DNA of 45,487 nucleotides from Lewinella sp. W8 (GTDB lineage Bacteria > Bacteroidota > Bacteroidia > Chitinophagales > Saprospiraceae), in the NCBI RefSeq assembly GCF_004375085.3, contig NZ_SNAQ03000030.1, forward strand, positions 3,669-49,155, given 5' to 3'. The position numbers and the translations under genes were made by a program. Each line of letters starts with the position of its first letter. Position 1 is the first letter of the stretch. A model generated the notes under the pieces. It had not been told where the DNA came from, ran no database searches, and saw nothing but the letters and a program-made list of their open reading frames with translations. This document shows positions 19,257-28,064 of the stretch, one piece after another.

Positions 19257-19373
19257 AATCTAACACTGAATTCCGGACAAAGGACGCACATTCGCCCCTT
19301 TCCGTTGGATGGAGAACGCTTAGTTAACGAAAAATTACACCATTAGGGTTTAGCTGGAATGGATTATCCTTGT

Positions 19374-21761
19374 CTACTGCAGGGCAAAATCCAGGACTTC
19401 CTGCATCGTTTCGACGTATTTGATCGTCAGCCCCTTCAGGTAGCGCTCCTCGATTTCCCGGACATTTTTCTCGTTCATCTGGCTGAGCAGCACGGTTTTC
19501 ATGCCCGCACGGCGCGCGGCCAGCAATTTTTCCTTAATACCACCCACCGGTAGCACCCGTCCGCGGAGGGTAATTTCCCCCGACATGGCCAGGTAGGGCT
19601 TCACGGGGCGGCCGGAGTAAATGCTGGCCATGGCCGTCAGCATGGTGATGCCGGCACTTGGTCCGTCCTTCGGGGTCGCTCCCTCGGGCACGTGAATGTG
19701 TAAATCGTGCTCTTTGAACTCGGTGATGTCTACCCCGAGATGCTTGGCGTTGGCCTTCAGGTAGGACCGTGCGGTAATGGCACTTTCCTTCATTACGTTC
19801 CCGAGGTTCCCCGTTTGTTGCAGGCTACCCTTCCCCGGACTGAGGCTGGCCTCCACGAAGAGAATTTCTCCGCCGACCTGGGTCCAGGCCAACCCGATGG
19901 CGACACCAGCCTGTTTCGCCTTCCGGTAGGGTTCCCGTTCAAAGCGACGGGGACCCAGAATTTCTTCCAGTGCCTCCGGTTCAATCTTTACCTGACTGGC
20001 TCCCTCCATGGCAATGGCTTTGGCCGCGTGCCGCATCAGCGCCCCCACCAGTCGATTAAGGCTACGGACGCCACTTTCCCGGGTGTAGCCCTCAATGGTG
20101 GCCCGCAGCGTGCTCACCGGAATTTTAACCTGGTTGGCCTTCAGTCCGTGGTCCTCCCGCTGATGCGGGAGCAAATGCCGTTTGGCAATTTCCAGCTTCT
20201 CCTCCTCGGAATATCCGCTGAGGTTAATGATCTCCATGCGGTCGCGCAGGGCGGGTTGAATGGCGGCAAAGTTGTTTGCGGTGGCGATAAACATCACCTT
20301 GCTGAGGTCAACGTCCAGATCCAGATAATTATCGTGGAAGCTACCGTTTTGCTCGGGGTCCAGGACTTCCAGTAAGGCGGACGACGGGTCCCCACGGTGG
20401 CTTTGCCCCACCTTATCGATTTCGTCGAGAATGAATACCGGGTTGGCGGACTGCACCTTCTTCAAGGACTGCACGATGCGGCCCGGCATCGCTCCGATGT
20501 AGGTCTTGCGGTGTCCCCGGATTTCGCTTTCGTCGTGCAAGCCACCCAGACTCATCCGTACGTACTTCCGGCCCAGCGCATCGGCGATGCTGCGACCCAG
20601 ACTCGTTTTTCCCACGCCCGGAGGGCCCAGCAACAAGAGAATCGGGGCCTTCATGTCTCCCTTCAACTTCAGCACGGCCAGGTGACCGAGGATGCGGTCC
20701 TTGACTTTTTCCAGCCCGTAGTGGTCCTGGTCCAGTTTCCGGGCCACGGCCTTCAGGTCAAAATTGTCCTCGGTGTATTCCTGCCAAGGGAGGTCCAGCA
20801 GAATCTCCAGATAGGAAAGCTGGACGCTGTATTCGGCCACCTGAGGGTTCATACGCTTCAACCGGGCAACTTCCCGCTGAAAAGCCGTGGCAACCTCTTC
20901 CGGCCAGGCCTTGGCTTCGGCGCGCTTTTCCAGGCGGTCGATTTCGGCCTTGTTGGGGTTCTCCCCCAACTCCTCCTGAATCGCCTTCATTTGCTGGTTA
21001 AGGAAATACTGCCGCTGCTGTTCTTCAATGTCGCCCCGGGTCTTGTTCTCAATCTGATCCCGCAACTCCAGAATCTGTAGTTCCTTTTGCAGTTCCCCCA
21101 GGACCATTTCCGACTTACTCCCGAGATCATTGGACTCCAGCAACTCCTGTTTGACTTCCACGGGCCCGTTCAGGTTGCTGGAAATGAAGTTCAAAAGGTG
21201 ACTGGGTTGCTCAATATTGTCGAGCATTACCTGGGCCTCGGTGGGAATGTTCGGGCTGAGTTCAACGGCCCGGCGGGCATTATCCCGCACACTGTCCATG
21301 GTGGCCTGAAACGCCAGGGGATTGAGGGTCGGGGTGTAGTGCAGGAGCTCTACCTCTCCTTCCATAAAGGGCTCCTGACTGACCATCCGGCGGCGGATGA
21401 TCCGGTGGCGTCCCCGCAGTACGGCCGTCAGGCTGCCATCCGGCATCCGCAGCATTTTCAGGATTTTGGCAATCGTACCCACCTCGTAGAGGTCCTTCGC
21501 TCCGGGTTCCTCAACGTCCTGATCCTTTTGGGCGAAGACGGCCACGAGCTTGTTGCCCGAAGCGGCGTGGTTGATGGCCTTGATGGAACGATCCCGTCCG
21601 ATGTTAATCGGGATTACGATCGTCGGAAACAGCACTGAATTTTTCAGGGCCAGTACCGGAAGGGAATCCGGCACTTCGTTGCTTTCCATTTGCTCATCTC
21701 CTTCTTCCGTTCCGATGAAGGGGAAAAGATCTGGTTCGTCGTCAAATCCGCGATTATCCAT
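19374..21761 (-). CDS. lon: Lon protease (ATP-dependent serine endopeptidase La)
   Basis: At 795 residues it is close to the usual length of bacterial LonA. Order of parts: N-terminal substrate-binding LON domain (about 30-240, starting [13 protein letters not shown]), helical linker, AAA+ module with Walker A GPPGVGKT (379-386) and Walker B FILDEIDK (443-450), sensor region (FIATANN), and C-terminal protease domain. The Ser-Lys dyad is intact: S702 in PKDGPSAG and K745 in GGIKEK, matching E. coli S679/K722 by spacing. It degrades damaged and regulatory proteins in the cytoplasm. The acidic N-terminal extension ([19 protein letters not shown]) before the LON domain is common in Bacteroidota forms. 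The start at 21761 is the only reasonable one. Confidence 0.98.
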   Translation of the reverse strand: MDNRGFDDEPDLFPFIGTEEGDEQMESNEVPDSLPVLALKNSVLFPTIVIPINIGRDRSIKAINHAASGNKLVAVFAQKDQDVEEPGAKDLYEVGTIAKILKMLRMPDGSLTAVLRGRHRIIRRRMVSQEPFMEGEVELLHYTPTLNPLAFQATMDSVRDNARRAVELSPNIPTEAQVMLDNIEQPSHLLNFISSNLNGPVEVKQELLESNDLGSKSEMVLGELQKELQILELRDQIENKTRGDIEEQQRQYFLNQQMKAIQEELGENPNKAEIDRLEKRAEAKAWPEEVATAFQREVARLKRMNPQVAEYSVQLSYLEILLDLPWQEYTEDNFDLKAVARKLDQDHYGLEKVKDRILGHLAVLKLKGDMKAPILLLLGPPGVGKTSLGRSIADALGRKYVRMSLGGLHDESEIRGHRKTYIGAMPGRIVQSLKKVQSANPVFILDEIDKVGQSHRGDPSSALLEVLDPEQNGSFHDNYLDLDVDLSKVMFIATANNFAAIQPALRDRMEIINLSGYSEEEKLEIAKRHLLPHQREDHGLKANQVKIPVSTLRATIEGYTRESGVRSLNRLVGALMRHAAKAIAMEGASQVKIEPEALEEILGPRRFEREPYRKAKQAGVAIGLAWTQVGGEILFVEASLSPGKGSLQQTGNLGNVMKESAITARSYLKANAKHLGVDITEFKEHDLHIHVPEGATPKDGPSAGITMLTAMASIYSGRPVKPYLAMSGEITLRGRVLPVGGIKEKLLAARRAGMKTVLLSQMNEKNVREIEERYLKGLTIKYVETMQEVLDFALQ

Positions 21762-22425
21762 GGGGTAAGTTTCTTTTCGGTGAGCTTGCTGGTCGGTTCA
21801 GGTTAACAGGTAAAACAGCTTGAACCCGCTCAGAGTTTCCATCAATAATCGTGCCAAAGTGGCCATGTCGCCACCATGAATTACTGCGACCAATAAACTG
21901 CGTTGAAACTTTTGATCTACCAGAAAGAAAAACCCCCAAACCAATGGTAAGGGGGCAAAGAATGTGGTATGTCAGAAAGCTTTATCTATTACTGATTGAA
22001 TCAAAATCCTCTGTGCAAGGATGGATGAAAATCAGTTTCTCTTATTCATAGCATTTTAGAGCCGTAGAGAAAACCTTCTCTTAAATCTGCCGAAAAATAG
22101 GACTTTTCTAGCTCGCAAGCCAATGCTTTCAATACTTTTTTACATCAGGGTACCCCATGATAGTGGGGTGAGCGGAAAAAAACGTGAGATTTGTCAGGAT
22201 GGTTTCAGAAATAATCACAAACGTAACTGATTGTTTACGCGCACAATAGCTATGCATTTTTATAATTTATGAAATTATTGTTTCGACCCATCCTTCTTTG
22301 CTGCACCCGAGTGGAAATCCGCCAGATAAATCGGCGGGCGGGCGCAAAAAGATAAGACAGACTTAAATCCGGGAAAAGTATTGGCGTCTTGCGTAGGCAT
22401 TATCTTGCCCCAAATCACTTCATCC
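21762..22425. other. Long spacer between divergent lon and PhoD-like genes
   Basis: This 664-nt region carries no credible coding frame and no tRNA or rRNA that I can fold by eye. Three short dyads are visible: a terminator-like one on the minus strand (21923-21955), ACCCCA-6-TGGGGT at 22152-22169, and CCGCC-9-GGCGG at about 22319-22337. The segment from ~22060 to 22280 is AT-rich. I found no TTTG / TAnnTTTG pair for either gene. A small RNA or a long lon leader could sit here, but nothing proves it. Confidence 0.5.
21923..21955 (-). terminator. Intrinsic-terminator-like dyad in the lon upstream region
   Basis: Read on the minus strand, CCCCC-TT-ACC(ATT)GGT-TTT-GGGGG style pairing is followed directly by TTTTTCTTTC. 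The arms are CCCCC (21955-21951) and GGGGG (21937-21933), with an inner ACC/GGT. It lies about 160 nt before the lon start on the same strand. It could end an unseen upstream minus-strand transcript or act as a leader attenuator. The stem is short. Confidence 0.4.
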
Positions 22426-23760
22426 ATGCGATTTCTTTCCGTCATCCTGCTACTATTTGTTTCCCTCGGCGCAGTGGGCCAATCCAGCCTTTTACAATCC
22501 GGTCCCATGCTGGGTTATTGTGAACAACGTGAGGTACTCATCTGGGTACAGACCACGGCCCCGGCCACCGTACAGATTGTATACACCGACAGCCTGGGGC
22601 ATCAATTCCTCACCGCCGAACACCATACGGAAAAAGCCTCGGCCTTCACCGCCAAACTCATCGCGGATGAAGTACAGCCCGGAGTTACGTACCAGTATGA
22701 ACTGCTCATCAACGGCCAGGCCGTTGACCTGGACTACCCTACCACCTTCACCACCCAACCCACCTGGCGGTGGCGCACCGACCCGCCACCGTTTACCGTA
22801 GCGCTGGGCAGCTGCACCTACATCAATGAACCCCGGTACGATCGTCCCGGACCGGGCTACGGCAGTGAATACGAAATCTTCACCAGCCTGGACGAAAAGC
22901 ACCCCGACCTGATGATCTGGCTCGGAGACAATATGTATTTGCGCGAACCCGACTGGTATACCAAAACCGGATATTTCCACCGCTTTACCCATACCCGCTC
23001 CACCAAAGAGATGCAGCCACTACTGGCCCGCACCCACCATTACGCTACCTGGGACGACCATGATTACGGCCCCAACAATTCTGACCGGACCTGGGTGCAC
23101 AAGGACCTGGCCAAGGAAACCTTTGACCTCTTCTGGGGAAACCTTACCTCCGGTATTCCGGGTAGTGGGGAAGGCATCACGACTACTTTCCGGTACATGG
23201 ACATCGATTTCTTTCTCCTGGACAATCGCTCCTTCCGCACCCCCAACGATCAGGAGCGCACGGACAATAAGACCCTGCTCGGCAAAGCGCAACTGGAGTG
23301 GTTGATCGAGTCCCTGATCTTCAGTGATTCCCCCTGGAAGATGGTGTGTATCGGCGGGCAGGTACTAAACAATTCCGGCCGGGGAGAGGCCTACCTGGTG
23401 CTGGCCCCCGAAGAGCAGGAGTACCTGCTGCGAAGAATCACCGAGGAGAACATCAGCGGAGTGGTATTCGTAGACGGCGACCGCCACCATTCCGAGTTCA
23501 GCGAAATGGAACTGCCCAACGGCAAAATGGTTTACGACATCACCGTCAGCAGCCTGACCGCGGGAACGGGCAACAACCGGGACGAACAAAACGACTTCCG
23601 GGTGGAGGGCACCCTTACGGTCCGGCACAATTTTGGCCTCCTCAATTTCAGCGGCCCGCTCCGGGAGCGTCAACTATCCCTTGATCTCTTCGACAAGGAT
23701 GGCCAGCGCCTGTGGGGCAGAATCCTTCACCGGGAAAAGCCCAGTGAAAGCAAGGAATAG
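22426..23760 (+). CDS. PhoD-like metallophosphatase, secreted
   Basis: The 444-residue protein starts at ATG 22426, giving the signal peptide MRFLSVILLLFVSLGAVGQ; a frame opening at 22381 would bury it. An N-terminal beta-sandwich (about 20-115, including PGVTYQYELLINGQ) resembles the PhoD N-domain or fibronectin III fold. The phosphatase core follows, with metal-binding motifs GSC (~128-130), GDN (167-169), WDDHDYG (209-215) and GDRHHSE (351-357), as expected for the alkaline phosphatase D family. Such enzymes hydrolyse phosphomono- or diesters using Fe/Ca-type centres; the substrate here is not evident. It probably acts in the periplasm or outside the cell. No T9SS sorting domain is present: the C-terminus simply ends KPSESKE. 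It stands alone between divergent and convergent neighbours. Confidence 0.92.
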   Translation: MRFLSVILLLFVSLGAVGQSSLLQSGPMLGYCEQREVLIWVQTTAPATVQIVYTDSLGHQFLTAEHHTEKASAFTAKLIADEVQPGVTYQYELLINGQAVDLDYPTTFTTQPTWRWRTDPPPFTVALGSCTYINEPRYDRPGPGYGSEYEIFTSLDEKHPDLMIWLGDNMYLREPDWYTKTGYFHRFTHTRSTKEMQPLLARTHHYATWDDHDYGPNNSDRTWVHKDLAKETFDLFWGNLTSGIPGSGEGITTTFRYMDIDFFLLDNRSFRTPNDQERTDNKTLLGKAQLEWLIESLIFSDSPWKMVCIGGQVLNNSGRGEAYLVLAPEEQEYLLRRITEENISGVVFVDGDRHHSEFSEMELPNGKMVYDITVSSLTAGTGNNRDEQNDFRVEGTLTVRHNFGLLNFSGPLRERQLSLDLFDKDGQRLWGRILHREKPSESKE

Positions 23761-23922
23761 AATTTTCCGACATACCGTTAGGGCGACGGCCCCGAGTTTT
23801 GCTTCGCAGCTACCTTCGGTGGTCGTAACTCGTCGGGACCATCGATTCTAAATAGCATGCGACGGAGCGCAGGTGCAGTGAAACGGAACCCTCGTGCTCA
23901 GCCGGGGTACCAAAGAAATGTT

Positions 23923-23995
23923 TGAAGGAGTGAATGACTGAAGGAGTGAATGACTGAATTATTCAATCCTTCCATCATTCTTTCCTTCATTCCTT
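23923..23995. repeat. Tandem 16-mer repeat and long imperfect hairpin after the phosphatase gene
   Basis: The 16-mer TGAAGGAGTGAATGAC occurs twice in tandem (23923-23938 and 23939-23954). The purine-rich block then faces a complementary pyrimidine-rich block (23961-23995) with about 25 of 35 positions paired by hand alignment. A further short inverted pair (GCGCAGGTGC near 23867 and GCACCTGCGC near 24004) flanks it. The structure lies between convergent genes, so it may terminate transcription, or it may be a small dispersed intergenic element. Confidence 0.6.
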
Positions 23996-24058
23996 GTCCC
24001 CTGGCACCTGCGCGTAAGCGCCCTACATTAAACCACGATGTGAAGGGGGAGCTCGAGA

Positions 24059-24490
24059 TTAGTCGTTGAAGACTTCTACTTCCCGGTTTTTGACCACCAG
24101 GTCCGTGAATTTACCCTTGAAGCGGGTGGCCTTCACGATGTGGTTGTCAATCCAGTGGTAGTTGCCACCACGGGGCTTGCCCATGAGCATACCGTGCCAC
24201 TTGAAATTGTGGCGGTGGAGCCATTCCTCGGTTACTTCGCGGTGCTCTTCGGTACGGGAGGTGAAAAACGTAATGATGTGACCTTCTTCGTACCATTTAT
24301 TCACGATGCGCAAGGCATCGGGATAGGGCAGACAAGTAGCCATGCGCTCGGGCTCCTCGTTGGGGATGTCGTCGCAGATCGTTCCGTCGATGTCGATGAG
24401 GAAGTTCTTGACGCCACTCGGCAGCACGGGGCTAATCAGTTCGCCTTTTTCGTTAAAAGTAGTTTCCAGGTTGGAGTTGGGAGTAGACAT
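24059..24490 (-). CDS. Small HAD-superfamily phosphatase
   Basis: The 143-residue protein carries HAD motif I as FLIDIDGTICDD, with nucleophile D33 and acid D35, motif II as FFTSRTEEH, and a basic/acidic pair in GKPRGGNYHWIDNH (motif III and IV region). The cap is minimal, which fits small soluble HAD phosphatases that take phosphorylated sugars or nucleotides. Homologues in Bacteroidota are sometimes labelled phosphoheptose-related enzymes; the sequence gives no proof of that substrate. There is no signal peptide, so it is cytoplasmic. It is transcribed divergently from the SDR gene across a 155-nt spacer with a -7-like box (24536-24529). Confidence 0.85.
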   Translation of the reverse strand: MSTPNSNLETTFNEKGELISPVLPSGVKNFLIDIDGTICDDIPNEEPERMATCLPYPDALRIVNKWYEEGHIITFFTSRTEEHREVTEEWLHRHNFKWHGMLMGKPRGGNYHWIDNHIVKATRFKGKFTDLVVKNREVEVFND

Positions 24491-24528
24491 AAAAGGAGTA
24501 AGGTTACGTCCATTTGATTATTGAAACA

Positions 24529-24536
24529 CAAAGGTA
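24529..24536 (-). promoter_or_regulatory. Candidate -7 promoter box for the HAD gene
   Basis: The minus strand reads TACCTTTG, identical to the -7 box proposed for the giant gene at 12854-12847. It sits about 39 nt before the HAD start codon. I see no TTTG at the expected -33 position, which weakens the call. Confidence 0.35.
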
Positions 24537-24645
24537 GGCATTAAGAACGGCTAGCCGGGGCCGTAAGACGTTAACCTCCGCTGAATTATGGGTGTTGGTT
24601 GCGCTAAATTTCTTTTTCTTTACGGCCGCTAAACGAATAAATACG

Positions 24646-25443
24646 ATGCAACAGGTTGCTTTAGTTACGGGTGCTTCTTCGGGTGTAGGCGAAGCCCTCG
24701 CCCCTCTTTTGGCCAGCCAGGGATATCGCGTGTACGGCATGAGCCGACGCAGCGTGGACCTGCCGGGTGTAACGTCCTTACCCGCCGACGTCACCGACCG
24801 GTCGGCGCTCGATTCGGCCATTGCCCAACTCCTACAGGAAGCCGGCCGCCTGGACATCGTGATGCACTGCGCCGGCATCGGTGGTGCTGGTCCGGTGGAG
24901 CAAATGCCCACCGAACGGGCCCGGGCGATCATGGAGACGAACTACTGGGGGAGCTGGAATCTCTGTCAGGCTACCCTCCCCCACCTGCGCAAAAGCCCCC
25001 GCGGTCGTCTGCTGATGGTCAGTAGCATCGCGGGTTTTATGGGTATCCCCTTCCGGTCCATGTACTCGGCCAGTAAGGCGGCGCTCCAGGCGATGACCGA
25101 CAGCCTACGCCTCGAGCTGCGGGGCTCCAATCTCCAGGCTACCTGTGTTTGCCCCGGCGATATCGCCACCAACATCATCGCCTCCCAGTACCGGCAGCCC
25201 TACGACGAGATCGATCCCCTCTACCGGCCACGCTACCAGAAGGCCGATGAAGGCATGGCCAGTAACGTTGGCCACGGTATGACTGCCCAGCAGGTCGCCG
25301 AAAGCATGATCAGCATCATGGACAAGGAAAGCCTGAAGCCCTACTACGTCATCGGCGAACCCATCCAAAAGGCCAGCACCATCGCCCGGAGGCTGCTCCC
25401 CGGTCGGACCTGGGAGTGGGTACTGAATAAGTATTACAGTTAA
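24646..25443 (+). CDS. Short-chain dehydrogenase/reductase (SDR family oxidoreductase)
   Basis: The 265-residue protein starts at ATG 24646 (MQQVALVTGASSGVG); the frame opens earlier at 24592 but that extension lacks family similarity. It has the classical SDR signature: glycine-rich cofactor motif TGASSGVG (8-15), N99 in ETNYWG, catalytic serine S127 in VSSIAG, and YxxxK as Y140-SAS-K144. A Rossmann fold using NAD(P)H is expected. Arginines follow the second strand (MSRRS), which favours NADPH, but this is an inference. The substrate is not determinable. The C-terminal ~60 residues (MISIMDKESLKPYYVIGE) resemble SDRs acting on lipid-like or sugar alcohol substrates only loosely. Its stop lies 20 nt before the conserved element that precedes the paralogue cluster. 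Confidence 0.93.
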   Translation: MQQVALVTGASSGVGEALAPLLASQGYRVYGMSRRSVDLPGVTSLPADVTDRSALDSAIAQLLQEAGRLDIVMHCAGIGGAGPVEQMPTERARAIMETNYWGSWNLCQATLPHLRKSPRGRLLMVSSIAGFMGIPFRSMYSASKAALQAMTDSLRLELRGSNLQATCVCPGDIATNIIASQYRQPYDEIDPLYRPRYQKADEGMASNVGHGMTAQQVAESMISIMDKESLKPYYVIGEPIQKASTIARRLLPGRTWEWVLNKYYS

Positions 25444-25463
25444 TTCTGGTGGACGGCTTTCTT

Positions 25464-25491
25464 TCGTCGTAAATGCTTCTTGGCCGGTCGT
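25464..25491 (+). promoter_or_regulatory. 28-nt bipartite element, copy 1 (before paralogue A)
   Basis: TCGTCGT, 8 variable nt, then CTTGGCCGGTCGT. The 20 fixed positions and their spacing are identical to copies at 26714 and 27975. Inside, GTCGT recurs with a 21-bp period, about two helical turns. The 8-nt spacer and the flanks of this copy differ from the other two, so its match is not explained by the 119-bp duplication. It ends 42 nt before the paralogue A start. Confidence 0.6.
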
Positions 25492-25533
25492 CCTGATTAG
25501 CGTCATGTACCCCGCCGGGGCTATGTTCTCTGC

Positions 25534-26697
25534 ATGAAAAAACCTTCCGGAGACAAGTCTGGTCTTCTGCTTCCCTTCATAACCAAAAAGATGGGCATTC
25601 AGGAGCTTCAGGCAGGTGTAGAGCTGAGCAGCCCGAACGCTACCCATTTGACCACCCAGGATCAGGTGAAGGGAAAAATTATCCTGATCAACAGCGGAAA
25701 AAGCAAGGTCTACATTAAGCACGGCAAAATCCACCTAAGCAGTGTACAAAAAGGGCCGTATGCGGATCACCTAAAGGGCTCTAAAACCGTCACCTTCATG
25801 GGAAAGCGGGAGCTAGCGCCCGGCGAGCGACTTGAAATCCCGGTTCCTCAATTGGGTCGATTTACCGACCCTTCCTACGCGGGTAGGATGCTCAGCCAGG
25901 TAAACCTCGTAAAAATTAGCCTGACCCGCCACTATCCGGTAAAGATGTCTTACACGGATAAGGTTCGTCAACTGGGACGCGGGCATGAATTTGACTTTCA
26001 GTTTGAGGTTCCCGTTTGCTTGCCTCCCGGTTTTTATTTCGCCTACCCCAAAGTCTGCGATATGGCTAAATTTGAGCCGGGATGGTTGTCGTGGGCCAGT
26101 ATTGTCTACCTACTTCTCCTCTTCATTTGGGCCGTTGTCCTTGCCCTCTCTTTTTCGCTACACGTAATGGTGGTTGGAGCACTCGTCTCGCTACTGGCCT
26201 GGGCAACGATAAAACTATCGGCATTCAAAAACATCAGCCTCAAAGTAGCGGGAACTCCGGGCAGCTCCATGAAGGTCAGGATGCTCGACCTGGGGGATGA
26301 GTTTCGCGCAAGCCTGAGGGTGGGTTATCGGATCAACGAATACTACGAAGGTGCCTTCCAGCCCAAGGATGCACTGAGTAATGTGCTGCGAAAAGAATAC
26401 ATCGTGGGAGTTGATCAGGCCGCCCGAAACGACGGCCCGTTTCTGGTCGTGTCCCTACCATGGCCGGAAAAAGTATTTCCGGTATCCAGGAGTCTTGACA
26501 CTGATCACCAGGGAGTTCACTGGGAGCTGGTACTGCAACGTACGTCCTTTTGGGGAAAGATATCCGAGTTGACCTGGCCCCTCCACGTGAATTGGGAGCA
26601 CCGACCTCCCCCAGAAGAAATTCTGGAGCTGAAAGACCTGACACCAGAAAGAGAAATTCTTGGGGGTACGCCAGGAGCAACGAACAATAAGCAGTAA
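25534..26697 (+). CDS. Membrane-anchored beta-rich (arrestin-like?) family protein, paralogue A
   Basis: I do not recognise a named family. The 387 residues divide into a beta-rich N-half (~20-175) with DQVKGKIILINSG and a PGE(R) turn followed by DPSYAGR, a two-helix membrane hairpin (~187-207 and 209-229), and a beta-rich C-half with RMLDLG (249-254), GYRINE (264-269), LPWP (308-311) and WPLHVNWE (348-355). There is no signal peptide, so both halves probably face the cytoplasm. The pattern of the N-half (G.v.l.N.G.. then pSf.Gk) recalls arrestin-type sandwiches, which is a guess from pattern only. It pairs best with paralogue D (RTSFWGKISELTWPL against HTSVWGKVAEVSWPL), yet its last 25 codons are the same as those of B. 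The start at 25534 aligns its ITKKMG with the N-terminus of C. Confidence 0.8.
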   Translation: MKKPSGDKSGLLLPFITKKMGIQELQAGVELSSPNATHLTTQDQVKGKIILINSGKSKVYIKHGKIHLSSVQKGPYADHLKGSKTVTFMGKRELAPGERLEIPVPQLGRFTDPSYAGRMLSQVNLVKISLTRHYPVKMSYTDKVRQLGRGHEFDFQFEVPVCLPPGFYFAYPKVCDMAKFEPGWLSWASIVYLLLLFIWAVVLALSFSLHVMVVGALVSLLAWATIKLSAFKNISLKVAGTPGSSMKVRMLDLGDEFRASLRVGYRINEYYEGAFQPKDALSNVLRKEYIVGVDQAARNDGPFLVVSLPWPEKVFPVSRSLDTDHQGVHWELVLQRTSFWGKISELTWPLHVNWEHRPPPEEILELKDLTPEREILGGTPGATNNKQ

Positions 26698-26741
26698 TTC
26701 TCACTCTTTATCCTCGTCGTTTTTTCCCCTTGGCCGGTCGT
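26623..26741 (+). repeat. 119-bp near-identical 3' block, copy 1
   Basis: This block covers the last 25 codons of paralogue A, its stop and 44 nt of spacer including bipartite element copy 2. It matches 27884-28002 at 117 of 119 positions by hand, with the two differences around the stop codon. Coding sequence upstream of the block differs strongly between A and B, so the identity points to gene conversion or a very recent unequal exchange. Confidence 0.9.
26714..26741 (+). promoter_or_regulatory. 28-nt bipartite element, copy 2 (before paralogue B)
   Basis: TCGTCGT, then TTTTTCCC, then CTTGGCCGGTCGT, ending 77 nt before the start of paralogue B. It lies inside the 119-bp repeated block. The sequence directly after it (ATAGATTGG) is loosely like a Bacteroidota -7 box but not a match. 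A regulator binding two GTCGT half-sites 21 bp apart would fit; a promoter role is also possible. Confidence 0.55.
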
Positions 26742-26818
26742 ATAGATTGGGAAGAAAGATTAAGATAGCTGATCTTCTTAACCACTCCTACAAGAACACC
26801 CAAGCATAAAACACCCAC

Positions 26819-27958
26819 ATGACCTACCCTAAAACCACGAAGCTTCTTGGTGACTGGAATTTACAGGTTGTCCTTTCCCTTGATCGGGCGGTGGGGCAGT
26901 ACTTCGTGGTGGGTGATCACCTGAGTGGAAAGGTAGAGATCATCAATAATGGGACGACGCCAATTCCGTTACGCAGTGTCAACATTTTCCTCAACGAAAG
27001 GGTAAAGGGGGCTATAAAAACGGAACAGAGACTCCTGAAAAGCTTTTCGCTGATCGGAAAGACGGAGCTCCTACCCGGGCAGCGTAAAACCGTTCGCTTT
27101 CGTGGACTGGGAACCCTGCAAAATCCTAGTTTTCGAGGAAAACGTTTATCCGTTTCAAACCGGATTTCCGTCCGGGCGTATTCCGCCCAACCAGCCAACG
27201 TCTCCCTGCTCAAACAAATAAAACTTTGGGGCAGGAATCGCAATAATGAGTTCGCCTATAATTTCGAAGTTCCCACAAAACCTCAGAGGGGAGTTTATCA
27301 GGTAGCTCCCCGGCACCTCCCCACCAAGTGGCTCCCCTCCATTAACCTTAAATGGACGCCATTCCTGGTGGCCCTTCCGTGGTTGCTTTTTCTGCTACTT
27401 GAGGAAGCCCCTCCCATTTTTTTCCACTGGGCGGGTGTGTTGGTGATTCTACTCCTGATTGCGCTGATCATCGGGCGTATTACCCTATTCCGGGACAGCC
27501 CCATGGAAATCGTCGAATCCCCCGGAGGTTCTTTTTTGGTCCGCATGCTTGACCGTGGCGACAACAGCTGGCAATCTCTACACCTTGGCTACCGGATCAC
27601 GGAAACTTATCTGAATGGAGAGGGCCAGCACGAAGAGAAGCTGGTCACTAAGACCTTGCACCGAGGCGCCTATAGCCTGAAAGAAATTGGTCAGGTCAGG
27701 GGGAGTTTCATTGAAGCCCGCCTTCCCTGGCCCAAAGACTTTTACCCCAACCTCAAGTATGCCTCCGGCCAGGGTTTCGGCTGGGAATTCACCCTGCTGC
27801 GCAAAAACATTCTCGGTAATTGGGCCGAAGTTAAGTGGCCCATCAACGTCAGCTGGGAGCACCTCCCACCGCCCGAAGAAGTGCTGGAGCTGAAAGACCT
27901 GACACCAGAAAGAGAAATTCTTGGGGGTACGCCAGGAGCAACGAACAATAAGCCGTAA
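26819..27958 (+). CDS. Membrane-anchored beta-rich family protein, paralogue B
   Basis: The 379-residue protein begins MTYPKTTKLLGDW, closely matching C (37 of the first 60 residues identical by hand). N-half ~1-165 includes VGDHLSGKVEIINNGTTPI, LLPGQRKTVRF and NPSFRGKRL. Two membrane helices lie at ~179-194 and ~201-219. The C-half carries SPMEIVESPGGSFLVRMLDRGD, GYRITE, EARLPWPKDFYP, GWEF and WPINVSWE, then PPPEEVLEL. There is no signal peptide, so N-in topology with both globular halves in the cytoplasm is likely. It is the second of four tandem co-directional copies. Spacers of 121 nt before and 106 nt after hold the bipartite element. Function unknown. Confidence 0.82.
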   Translation: MTYPKTTKLLGDWNLQVVLSLDRAVGQYFVVGDHLSGKVEIINNGTTPIPLRSVNIFLNERVKGAIKTEQRLLKSFSLIGKTELLPGQRKTVRFRGLGTLQNPSFRGKRLSVSNRISVRAYSAQPANVSLLKQIKLWGRNRNNEFAYNFEVPTKPQRGVYQVAPRHLPTKWLPSINLKWTPFLVALPWLLFLLLEEAPPIFFHWAGVLVILLLIALIIGRITLFRDSPMEIVESPGGSFLVRMLDRGDNSWQSLHLGYRITETYLNGEGQHEEKLVTKTLHRGAYSLKEIGQVRGSFIEARLPWPKDFYPNLKYASGQGFGWEFTLLRKNILGNWAEVKWPINVSWEHLPPPEEVLELKDLTPEREILGGTPGATNNKP

Positions 27959-28002
27959 ATCTCACTCTTTATCCTCGTCGTTTTTTCCCCTTGGCCGGTC
28001 GT
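27884..28002 (+). repeat. 119-bp near-identical 3' block, copy 2
   Basis: This is the partner of 26623-26741, offset by 1261 nt. It covers the C-terminal tail of paralogue B (LELKDLTPEREILGG then TPGATNNK), the stop and the following element copy 3. Because the PPPEEVLEL lead-in of B also resembles C, B is the more likely donor and A the recipient. Confidence 0.9.
27975..28002 (+). promoter_or_regulatory. 28-nt bipartite element, copy 3 (before paralogue C)
   Basis: Same 28 nt as copy 2, ending 62 nt before the start of paralogue C. It is followed by AAATTTTGG, giving TAAATTTTG, one base longer than the -7 consensus TAnnTTTG. I see no convincing fourth copy before paralogue D or before either sigma gene. 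Confidence 0.55.
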
Positions 28003-28064
28003 AAATTTTGGAAAACCCGGGGCCAGGACCGCATCTTCCTGAGCGAAAACACCCGCTACCCGCA

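Noticed and set aside
21851..22051. 66-codon plus-strand frame in the lon upstream region
   Set aside because: No similarity or coding bias is visible. It overlaps the dyad at 21923-21955.
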